Of a stretch of DNA of 64,000 nt, positions 58,244 to 64,000 are shown in pieces. The notes below the pieces were generated by a model. That model searched no databases and had not been told where the DNA came from. It worked only from the letters and a program-made list of their open reading frames with translations. Origin of the DNA: Curtobacterium sp. Leaf261. Its GTDB lineage: Bacteria; Actinomycetota; Actinomycetes; Actinomycetales; Microbacteriaceae. The position numbers were made by a program, and so were the translations under genes. Where the stretch lies: positions 124,001-188,000 of the forward strand of contig NZ_LMMJ01000010.1 in the NCBI RefSeq assembly GCF_001422205.1, given 5' to 3'. Every line of letters begins with the position of its first letter. The stretch's first letter is position 1.

Positions 58244-58993
58244 TCATGCGTCCCGTCGGGCGACGACGGCCGTGCCGGCGGCGACGCTCAGGAGCGCCCA
58301 CACCAGGAGGACGCACATCCCGACCCACGAAGGATAGGCTGATCCGTCGCCCTGCAGAAACGCTGCGAGACCACCAGCGGGAGTCCAGGGCCTCGTGCCG
58401 TCCGGGAGCGCGAGACCGGCGACGAGGAGGACCGTCGCCGCCGTGAGGGTCCCGACGGATCGGCGGAGCACGAACCCGAGACCGACGACGAGGATCCCGG
58501 CGAGTGCTCCCGCCGCTGCGCACCGCCCTGCGAGCCAGAACAGGTCCGTGACAGCGGGTGCTGCTCCGAGGCCGATCGCAGCAGCTCCGTCAGCAGCGAC
58601 CCCGGCGAGGAAGCCCGCACCCGTTCCGAGCACCGCTGCCACGACGGACTTCGCAACCACGACCTGCCGCCGTCGGGGCCGTGCGAGGAACGTCGCGGTG
58701 GCGGTGCCTCCCTGGTACTCACTCGTCACCGTGAGCATCGCGGCCGCGGCGAGCACGAGCAGCGCGATCTGCACGGCCGTCGACGCCGGTCCGGTCGGTT
58801 CGGCCGTCACCGCGACCCCGGCCGCCTCCGCGGCGCGGGCGCTGTCGTTGCCGAGCGTGAACGCGACGACGGCTGCGACCGGGACGACTGCGGCCAGGCA
58901 CAGCACAGGACTCCGGAGGCTCCACGCCTTGCCCCACTCGGCGGAGACCGCGCGTGCCCCGGATGCCGCGCGTGCTCCGGACACTGTGCTCAC
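58244..58993 (-). CDS. ABC-2 type transporter permease
   Basis: 249 residues with about six helices, starting from a cytoplasmic N-terminus (EWGKAWSLRSPVLCLAAVVPVAAVVAFTLG), with VTSEYQGGTATATFLARPRRRQVVVAKSVVAAVLG, the loop typical of ABC-2 permeases. Its 5' end overlaps the ATPase stop by 4 bp. Together with the ATPase and the two-component genes downstream it resembles bacitracin/antimicrobial-peptide response modules, although the permease is of ABC-2 rather than BceB type. Confidence 0.86.
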   Translation of the reverse strand: MSTVSGARAASGARAVSAEWGKAWSLRSPVLCLAAVVPVAAVVAFTLGNDSARAAEAAGVAVTAEPTGPASTAVQIALLVLAAAAMLTVTSEYQGGTATATFLARPRRRQVVVAKSVVAAVLGTGAGFLAGVAADGAAAIGLGAAPAVTDLFWLAGRCAAAGALAGILVVGLGFVLRRSVGTLTAATVLLVAGLALPDGTRPWTPAGGLAAFLQGDGSAYPSWVGMCVLLVWALLSVAAGTAVVARRDA

Positions 58994-59922
58994 CGGTCCA
59001 TCACCCCTCGATCACCGGACGTGAAGTCGACAGCATCGTGGACGAACGCCGTGTACGCCTCCTCGAGACTGCGTCGGAGCGCCGTCAGCTCATGGACGCG
59101 GATCGCGAGGTCGAAGGCGAGGTCGCCGACCAGTGCCGCGCTGACGTCGGCGATGGTGAGTTCGGAGGGACCGGTCCGCGCGACGTCCGAAGCCGTCGAG
59201 CGGCCAGCCAGCTGTTCTGCCAGGCTGTCGGTGTCCTCGACGCTCCCGAGGCGGACGCGAACCGTGGCACCGCCGTCGATCAGCGACGAGATGGTGCCCT
59301 CGTGGAGGAGCGCACCCCTCCCGAGGACGACGACTCGGTCGGCGACGAGCTCCAGCTCGGCGAGCAGGTGACTCGACAGGAGGATCGTGCGCCCCTCGGC
59401 TGCCAGACGACGCAGCAGGGTGCGGATCCACCGCACCCCGTCGGTGTCGAGTCCGTTCACCGGCTCGTCGAGGACCAGCACCTCCGGATCCCCGAGCAAC
59501 GCGGCCGCCACCCCGAGCCGCTGCGACATCCCGAGCGAGAACCCGCCCGCGCGCCTGCCACCCACTGTTTCGAGCCCGACGAGTTCGAGCACCTCGTCGA
59601 CCCGGGTGACCGGGATGCCCGAGTACCTGGCGAGGCCGCGCAGGTGTTCGCGAGCGCGGCGACCCGGGTGCGCGGAGTGTGCGTCGAGGTTCGCGCCGAC
59701 GACCCGCATGGGGGAGCAGAGCTCGCGGTACGGGACGCCACCGATCGTCGCCACGCCTGACGTCGGACGGTCGAGGCCGAGCAACACCCGCATGGCCGTC
59801 GACTTGCCGGAACCGTTCGGGCCGAGCAGACCCGTCACGGTGCCCTGCGGCACCGACACGGTCAGGTCGTCGACGGCGGGATGTGAGCCGTACCGCTTGG
59901 TCACGTGGTCGAACTGGATCAT
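58990..59922 (-). CDS. ABC transporter ATP-binding protein
   Basis: 310 residues. Walker A GLLGPNGSGKSTAM, signature FSLGMSQRLGVAAAL (a common SLGM variant of the drug-export class), Walker B VLVLDEPVNGLD and switch His in LLSSHLL. The C-terminal extension of about 85 residues resembles CcmA-type drug exporter ATPases. A -10-like CAGCAT ends 6 nt before ATG 59922 on the minus strand, so this gene heads the operon ATPase-permease-kinase-regulator. Confidence 0.92.
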   Translation of the reverse strand: MIQFDHVTKRYGSHPAVDDLTVSVPQGTVTGLLGPNGSGKSTAMRVLLGLDRPTSGVATIGGVPYRELCSPMRVVGANLDAHSAHPGRRAREHLRGLARYSGIPVTRVDEVLELVGLETVGGRRAGGFSLGMSQRLGVAAALLGDPEVLVLDEPVNGLDTDGVRWIRTLLRRLAAEGRTILLSSHLLAELELVADRVVVLGRGALLHEGTISSLIDGGATVRVRLGSVEDTDSLAEQLAGRSTASDVARTGPSELTIADVSAALVGDLAFDLAIRVHELTALRRSLEEAYTAFVHDAVDFTSGDRGVMDR

Positions 59923-59996
59923 GATCCGATGCTGGTCGGGGCAGGAGGTGCGCACCACCCACGAAAGTGAGCAGATCGCCCCGACCGGGGTGCCCG

Positions 59997-60212
59997 TCAG
60001 CGCGTGGGGCAGTGCAGGGTCGACGACGCGTACTGCCCGGTCGGGCGGTCGACGCGGTGCTCGGACAGCGGCGCACCGCAGATCGGACACGGCCGATCGT
60101 GGCTCCGGTCGTCTGGTTCCTCGGGATGGCCGGCACCGATCTGGGACGGTCCCATCTTCTTGATGAGCGTCGTGTTCCATCGCGCGTACCAGGAGGCGAA
60201 GCGCCGGGCCAT
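59997..60212 (-). CDS. Small zinc-ribbon-like protein, 71 residues
   Basis: The sequence has a basic Trp-rich start (ARRFASWYARWNTTLIKKMG) and a C-terminal CPICGAPLSEHRVDRPTG then LHCP, where two close Cys plus a later His/Cys could bind zinc. I cannot name the family. GAGGAG stands 6-11 nt before ATG 60212 (minus strand), and TTCGTGCACGAA lies at the probable promoter, the same palindrome found at the OhrR-like gene. Confidence 0.72.
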   Translation of the reverse strand: MARRFASWYARWNTTLIKKMGPSQIGAGHPEEPDDRSHDRPCPICGAPLSEHRVDRPTGQYASSTLHCPTR

Positions 60213-60231
60213 GTCGATCTCCTCGATTTCA

Positions 60232-60243
60232 TTCGTGCACGAA
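60232..60243. promoter_or_regulatory. Palindrome TTCGTGCACGAA upstream of the zinc-ribbon gene
   Basis: A perfect 12-bp palindrome, 20 bp before the ATG on the minus strand and just downstream of a TACACT -10-like motif. The near-identical site at 60728-60739 makes it a candidate OhrR-like operator. Confidence 0.6.
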
Positions 60244-60269
60244 CCATCAGTGTACGACCTGTTCGATGA

Positions 60270-60716
60270 TCAGTCGAGGGGCTCCGCCACCGCCATGAGC
60301 GCGGTGAGGTCGTCCTTGAGCGACTCGAGCCGTGCGAGCGGCCACCCGAGCTGTGCGGCGACCGCGACCGGCACCGCTCCTGCACGCTCGCGGAGTGCGC
60401 GTCCAGCGGTCGTCAGGGCGACGTCGAGCTGTCGCTCGTCGACGGTGCTCCGTGTCCGGCGGAGGTAGCCTGCGCCCTCGAGCCGCTTGAGGAGCGGGCT
60501 GAGTGTGGCGGATTCGAGGTGCAGTTCCATGGCGATCTCGCGGACGGACCTGGGGTCTCGCTCCCAGAGCGCGAGCATGACGAGGTACTGCGGATGTGTC
60601 AGCCCCATCGGGTCGAGCAGCGGCTTGTACAGCCCGATGACGGCACGGCTGGTCGCCGCGAGCGCGAAGCAGAGCTGGCGATCGAGGGCGAGCGGGTCGC
60701 TGGTGGGGTCGGTCAC
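60270..60716 (-). CDS. MarR family regulator, OhrR-like peroxide sensor
   Basis: 148 residues. The opening LDRQLCFALAATSRAVIGLYKPLLDPMGLTHPQYLVMLALWE is the OhrR pattern, with the reactive Cys16 in LCFAL. The winged HTH is SVREIAMELHLESATLSPLLKRLEGAGYLRRTRSTVDERQL. OhrR represses genes for organic-hydroperoxide defence and lets go when that Cys is oxidised. No ohr gene is in the window, so its partner may be elsewhere or may be the zinc-ribbon gene. TACCAT ends 7 nt before GTG 60716: leaderless. Confidence 0.9.
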   Translation of the reverse strand: MTDPTSDPLALDRQLCFALAATSRAVIGLYKPLLDPMGLTHPQYLVMLALWERDPRSVREIAMELHLESATLSPLLKRLEGAGYLRRTRSTVDERQLDVALTTAGRALRERAGAVPVAVAAQLGWPLARLESLKDDLTALMAVAEPLD

Positions 60717-60727
60717 CCCGTCGATGG

Positions 60728-60739
60728 TACGTGCACGAA
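60728..60739. promoter_or_regulatory. Operator candidate TACGTGCACGAA at the OhrR-like promoter
   Basis: Matches the palindrome at 60232 in 11 of 12 positions and overlaps the -10 TACCAT (60729-60724, minus strand), a position suited to autorepression. Two AACGAGATCGCGCGCG-like repeats lie just beyond (60739, 60769). Confidence 0.6.
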
Positions 60740-60801
60740 CGAGATCGCGCGCGAACGGGTCGCACACGGACGAGGTCGCGCGCGGGTGGGCGGTTGCGGC
60801 G

Positions 60802-60816
60802 TACCCTCAGGGGGTA
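60802..60816 (+). promoter_or_regulatory. CsoR operator 1
   Basis: TACCCTCAGGGGGTA has TACCC/GGGTA arms of a copper-sensing CsoR site and overlaps the start of the -10 TATAAG (60815-60820) of the csoR-copZ-copA promoter. Confidence 0.75.
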
Positions 60817-60836
60817 TAAGTTGCTCATCGAGCAGA

Positions 60837-60851
60837 TACCCCAGTGGGGTA
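60837..60851 (+). promoter_or_regulatory. CsoR operator 2
   Basis: TACCCCAGTGGGGTA is a perfect 6-3-6 palindrome, 35 bp downstream of operator 1 and 15 bp before the csoR ATG. Both sites have 15-bp length, typical of CsoR half-turn spacing. Confidence 0.8.
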
Positions 60852-60865
60852 CCGGAGGGGGCGTG

Positions 60866-61192
60866 ATGGACGAGCAGGACGACCACGGCGCGCAGGGCAC
60901 GCACACGGGCCACGTCGGCTACGTCGAGAACAAGGACGCGATCCTCAAGCGGCTGAACCGCGCGGAGGGGCAGGTGCGCGGCATCGCCCGGATGGTCGAG
61001 AACGAGACCTACTGCATCGACATCCTCACGCAGGTGTCGGCCGCCACGAAGGCCCTCGAGACCGTCGCCCTGGCACTCCTGCAGGACCATCTCGCGCACT
61101 GCGTCGCCGAGGCCACGGCCGAGGGCGGCGACGTCGCCCAGGCCAAGCTCCGCGAAGCCAGCGACGCGATCGCCCGCCTCGTGCGCTCCTGA
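60866..61192 (+). CDS. csoR: Copper-sensing repressor CsoR
   Basis: 108 residues, all-helical. The copper triad is Cys50 (ETYCIDIL), His75 and Cys79 (HLAHC), with C-X24-H-X3-C spacing, and KDAILKRLNRAEGQVRGIARM is the family's DNA-contact helix. Copper(I) binding releases the repressor from its operators, two of which lie directly upstream. ATG 60866 is preferred over the GTG 3 nt earlier because of the GGAGGGG SD. A 30-bp gap leads to copZ. Confidence 0.95.
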   Translation: MDEQDDHGAQGTHTGHVGYVENKDAILKRLNRAEGQVRGIARMVENETYCIDILTQVSAATKALETVALALLQDHLAHCVAEATAEGGDVAQAKLREASDAIARLVRS

Positions 61193-61222
61193 CCCCCAGA
61201 ACCCACCGCGAAAGGCATCCCC

Positions 61223-61444
61223 ATGAGCACCGACACCACCCTCCTCGTCACCGGCATGACCTGTGAGCACTGCGTGATGAGCGTCACCGAGGAGCTCTCC
61301 GACGTCGCCGGCGTGGATGCCGTGGCGGTCGACCTCGTCGACGGCGGCACCTCCACTGTGACCGTCTCCGCGTCGACCCCGCTCGACGACGACGCCCTCC
61401 GCGCCGCCATCGAGGAAGCGGGATACACGCCGGTCGCCCGATGA
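61223..61444 (+). CDS. copZ: CopZ-like copper chaperone
   Basis: 73 residues, one heavy-metal-associated (HMA) domain with the Cu site MTCEHC, fold order [36 protein letters not shown]. It carries Cu(I) to the P-type ATPase. GAAAGG precedes ATG; the stop overlaps copA's ATG (ATGA). Confidence 0.95.
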   Translation: MSTDTTLLVTGMTCEHCVMSVTEELSDVAGVDAVAVDLVDGGTSTVTVSASTPLDDDALRAAIEEAGYTPVAR

Positions 61445-63726
61445 CGGCGGTCGGACAGGGCGCACCCGGCAACCAGGACCGAGCGGGTCGGCACGATGTC
61501 GAGCTCGACCTCACCGGGATGACCTGCGCGTCGTGCGCGAACCGCATCGAGCGGAAGCTCAACAGGATGGACGGAGTCACCGCGTCGGTCAACTACGCCA
61601 CCGAGAAGGCTCGCGTCGAGGCCCCGGAGCACACCGACGTCGCAGCGCTCATCGCGACCGTCGAGGCGGCCGGGTACGGTGCGAGCGTCCCGGCACCACC
61701 GGCACCCCGCGGCAGCGAGGACTCCGCCGCCGGCGCTGCCGCAGCACCCGATCCACTCCGTCGACGCCTCGTCCTCACGACCCTCCTCACGGTGCCCGTC
61801 GTCGCGCTCTCGATGATCCCCGCGCTGCAGTTCCCGAACTGGCAGTGGCTCGCCCTGGCGCTCGCGGCCCCGGTGGCCGTCTGGGGCGCCTGGCCGTTCC
61901 ACCGCGCCGCGTGGACGAACGCCCGCCACGGTGCCGCGACCATGGACACCCTGATCAGCGTCGGTGTGATCGCGGCCTTCGGCTGGTCGCTGTACGCCCT
62001 GTTCTTCGGCGCCGCGGGCGACCGCGGCATGCACATGACCTTCGCCCTGACCGTCGGACAGGGTGCCACCGGACACGATGCGGCCGGCGAGCTCTACCTC
62101 GAGGTCGCCACCGCCGTCACGGTGTTCATCCTCGCCGGGCGGTTCATCGAGGCCCGCGCGAAGGACAGCTCCGGCGCCGCCCTCCGCGCACTGCTCGAGC
62201 TCACGCCGACCGACGCGACCGTCCTGCGCGACGGGACGGAGCGTCGAGAACCGGTGTCGGGCCTCCAGTCCGGTGACGTCGTCGTGGTCCGTCCCGGCGA
62301 GGCGATCCCGTCCGACGGCGTCGTCCGGCAGGGCACCTCCGCCGTCGACCTCTCCATGCTCACCGGCGAGTCGATCCCGGTCGAGGTCGCGGTCGGCGAC
62401 CGCGTCGTCGGCGCGACCATCAACGTCGGCGGTCGACTCGTCGTCGAGGTCACCGGTGTCGGCGCCGACACCGAGCTCGCACGCATGGCGCGGCTGGTCG
62501 AGGACGCGCAGACCGGCAAGGCCGACGTCCAGCGTCTCGCGGACCGGGTGTCGGCGGTGTTCGTGCCGGTCGTCATCGGCCTCGCGGTCGTCGCACTCGT
62601 CGGCTGGCTCCTCGTCGGCGGTTCGGTCGAGCAGGCGTTCGGTGCGGCCGTCGCGACGCTCATCATCGCGTGCCCGTGCGCCCTCGGCCTCGCGACACCG
62701 ACCGCGCTCCTCGTCGGCACGGGCCGCGGTTCGCAGCTCGGCATCCTCATCCGCGGACCGCAGGTACTCGAGCGCACTCGGACGGTCGACACCGTCGTGC
62801 TCGACAAGACCGGCACCGTGACCACCGGCGTGATGAGCGTCCGTGCGGTGGTCGTTGCCGACGGCGTCGACCGTGCCGAACTCCTCGCGGTCGTCGCCGC
62901 CGCCGAACACGGCTCCGAGCACCCGATCGCCCGCGCGATCGTCGCCGCAGCGCATGCCCCCGTCATGCCGGCTGATGCGTTCGCCGCGCACGCCGGCGTC
63001 GGCGTCACGGCAGTCGTCGACGGCCGAGCCGTCCAGGTCGGGCGCCTGACCTGGCTGGTCGACGAGTGGGCGGTCACCGTCCCCGACGGACTGGAGGCAC
63101 GGATCACCGAGTCCGAGGCCTCCGGTTCGACCGCGGTCGCGGTCGCCTGGGATGGATCCGTCCGCGGCGTGGTGAGCGTCGGCGACACCGTCAAGGACGG
63201 TGCGGCCGCCGCGATCCGCGCGTTCCGGTCCCTCGGGCTCGCGCCGGTGCTCCTGACGGGTGACAACGCCGGCGCCGCGCACCGGGTCGCCGACGAGGTC
63301 GGGATCGACCGCGTGGTCGCCGGTGTCACGCCGCGCGGCAAGCTCGACACCGTCCGCGCGCTGCAGGCCGAGGGGCACGTCGTCGCGATGGTCGGGGACG
63401 GCGTCAACGACGCGGCTGCGCTCGCCGCGGCCGACCTCGGCATCGCGATGGGCGGGGGGACCGACGCAGCGATCGCGGCGAGCGACCTGACGGTGGTGTC
63501 CGGGGACCTCCGGGTCGTCGCGGATGCCATCCGACTGGCGCGTGCGACCCTCGGGACGATCCGCGGCAACCTGTTCTGGGCCTTCGCCTACAACGTCGCC
63601 GCGCTGCCGATCGCGATGCTCGGGTTGCTCAACCCGCTCTTCGCCGGTGCTGCGATGGCCTTGTCGAGCGTGTTCGTCGTCACGAACAGCCTGCGCCTCC
63701 GCCGGTTCCGCGGCCGGGTGGCGTGA
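61441..63726 (+). CDS. copA: Copper-exporting P1B-type ATPase
   Basis: 761 residues. One N-terminal HMA domain (MTCASC, residues 27-32), eight membrane helices, actuator motif LTGES, CPC in helix 6 at Cys411-Pro412-Cys413, the phosphorylated Asp455 in DKTGT, the SEHPIA His in the nucleotide domain and [10 protein letters not shown]. The order fits a P1B-1 Cu(I) ATPase. It exports Cu(I). Two in-frame words (GGACTGGAGGCACGG near 63088 and its complement near 62260) happen to match the dispersed intergenic core. Confidence 0.97.
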   Translation: MTAVGQGAPGNQDRAGRHDVELDLTGMTCASCANRIERKLNRMDGVTASVNYATEKARVEAPEHTDVAALIATVEAAGYGASVPAPPAPRGSEDSAAGAAAAPDPLRRRLVLTTLLTVPVVALSMIPALQFPNWQWLALALAAPVAVWGAWPFHRAAWTNARHGAATMDTLISVGVIAAFGWSLYALFFGAAGDRGMHMTFALTVGQGATGHDAAGELYLEVATAVTVFILAGRFIEARAKDSSGAALRALLELTPTDATVLRDGTERREPVSGLQSGDVVVVRPGEAIPSDGVVRQGTSAVDLSMLTGESIPVEVAVGDRVVGATINVGGRLVVEVTGVGADTELARMARLVEDAQTGKADVQRLADRVSAVFVPVVIGLAVVALVGWLLVGGSVEQAFGAAVATLIIACPCALGLATPTALLVGTGRGSQLGILIRGPQVLERTRTVDTVVLDKTGTVTTGVMSVRAVVVADGVDRAELLAVVAAAEHGSEHPIARAIVAAAHAPVMPADAFAAHAGVGVTAVVDGRAVQVGRLTWLVDEWAVTVPDGLEARITESEASGSTAVAVAWDGSVRGVVSVGDTVKDGAAAAIRAFRSLGLAPVLLTGDNAGAAHRVADEVGIDRVVAGVTPRGKLDTVRALQAEGHVVAMVGDGVNDAAALAAADLGIAMGGGTDAAIAASDLTVVSGDLRVVADAIRLARATLGTIRGNLFWAFAYNVAALPIAMLGLLNPLFAGAAMALSSVFVVTNSLRLRRFRGRVA

Positions 63727-63803
63727 TCCCGCTCGGTTCCGGACACCGGGGGCGTCCAGCATGGACAATGGTCACCACAGCCGATCACAGCGAGGAACGC
63801 ACC

Positions 63804-64000
63804 ATGGACCCGAACACCGACGAGCCGGCCGCCGGGCTGACCGACGTGGAGTCCGCTCCGACCCCGCGACTGACCGAGGCCGAGTTCCTGGCGACGCCCG
63901 CGCTCCTGACGGGCGATGCCCCCGACCTCATCGAGGCACTCGAGGCCGGCGCGACCCGTCGTGGGCTCGACGTCGCCGTCCTGCCGAGCGACACCGACGG
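63804..64000 (+). CDS. Hypothetical protein, 3' end beyond window
   Basis: ATG 63804 opens a frame that runs uninterrupted to the window end (65 residues seen). The sequence starts acidic (MDPNTDEPAAGLTDVESAPTPRLTEAEFLATPALLTG) and continues DLIEALEAGATRRGLDVAVLPSD; no family is recognisable so far. GCGAGGAAC stands before the start. The gap 63727-63803 shows nothing else. Confidence 0.6.
   Translation, partial: MDPNTDEPAAGLTDVESAPTPRLTEAEFLATPALLTGDAPDLIEALEAGATRRGLDVAVLPSDTD

Noticed and set aside
62250-63105. Copies of the dispersed hairpin core inside copA
   Set aside because: They are single arms inside conserved coding sequence with no inverted partner, so chance codon matches are likelier than insertion.
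61009-63768. Very long open frame antisense to copA (also antisense frames over 3578-6031 and 7654-9957)
   Set aside because: In a genome with strong third-position G/C the antisense frames stay open by composition; the opposite strand encodes well-recognised proteins and the antisense products are Arg/Asp/Gly-rich without domains.
1-64000. tRNA, rRNA, IS elements, integrases, oriC
   Set aside because: I scanned the non-coding gaps, all under about 320 bp, and saw no cloverleaf, rRNA block, terminal inverted repeats with transposase, or DnaA-box cluster; a covariance-model search would be decisive.

Overview
The window is a high-GC (roughly 70-72 % by eye) actinobacterial chromosome segment. 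Gene density is very high, with many ATGA/GTGA start-stop overlaps, GTG starts and no rRNA, tRNA, IS element, integrase or CRISPR array that I can see. The gene set (Dps, GlgX, bkd-type 2-oxoacid dehydrogenase beside a HisC/Pat aminotransferase, CopD-CtaG fusion, C-minus L28-L33-S14 operon, Asp23/AmaP cluster, LAXTG-anchored lectin) fits Microbacteriaceae, and Curtobacterium is my best guess. That placement is inference from content, not from a search.

Layout. 1-4.4 kb: end of an alpha/beta hydrolase, an FAD reductase with dps, and a GH13 alpha-glucosidase. 4.4-12 kb: a sortase-anchored lectin/DUF11 surface protein, small membrane proteins, a DHA2 drug exporter, a membrane-anchored protein with an unusual C-terminal domain, a YCII protein and an AraC regulator. 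12.2-16.4 kb: an eight-gene envelope/stress cluster built on Asp23, DUF6286, AmaP-like and CsbD proteins, including an Asp23 domain fused to LEA-like 11-residue repeats. 16.4-21.9 kb: CDF metal exporter and siderophore-interacting protein facing each other across a DtxR-type iron box, an SDR with a fragment of an older gene in front of it, and a DMT exporter/LysR pair. 22-30.6 kb: purB with a low-Mr phosphatase, a Gfo/Idh/MocA dehydrogenase, and a hisC/pat plus E1alpha-E1beta-E2 cluster. 30.6-31.6 kb: a Phd/RelE toxin-antitoxin pair and a hypothetical gene. 31.7-37 kb: GlgX, a HutC-type GntR regulator and a split amino-sugar-type PTS (IIA, IIB, IIC). 37-42.2 kb: a SufR-like regulator divergent from flavohaemoglobin, then znuACB-zur. 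42.4-49 kb: CMD-family and hydrolase genes, rpmB-rpmG-rpsN, HU, CopD-CtaG and a Pif1-like helicase. 49-55.5 kb: DUF4383, PAP2 phosphatase, a 1012-residue secreted protein paired with DUF4436. 55.5-64 kb: TauE, a NarL-type two-component system with its ABC transporter, an OhrR-like regulator, and a csoR-copZ-copA copper operon. The last gene is cut by the window end.

Two genome-wide signatures stand out. First, about twenty genes have a -10-like hexamer (TANNNT or CANNAT/CT) exactly 6-7 nt before the start codon and no Shine-Dalgarno, so they are probably leaderless mRNAs. Three divergent pairs are built this way, with only 32-71 bp between starts. Second, a dispersed hairpin family with the core GGACKGGAGGSRCGG sits in intergenic spaces, mostly between convergent genes, and probably acts as bidirectional terminators; other long hairpins do the same job elsewhere.

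Metal homeostasis is the main functional theme: iron box, Zur-type box, and two CsoR operators each sit on a recognisable promoter next to the matching transport genes. Redox and nitrosative defence (Dps, OhrR-like, SufR-like/Hmp) and envelope stress are the second theme.
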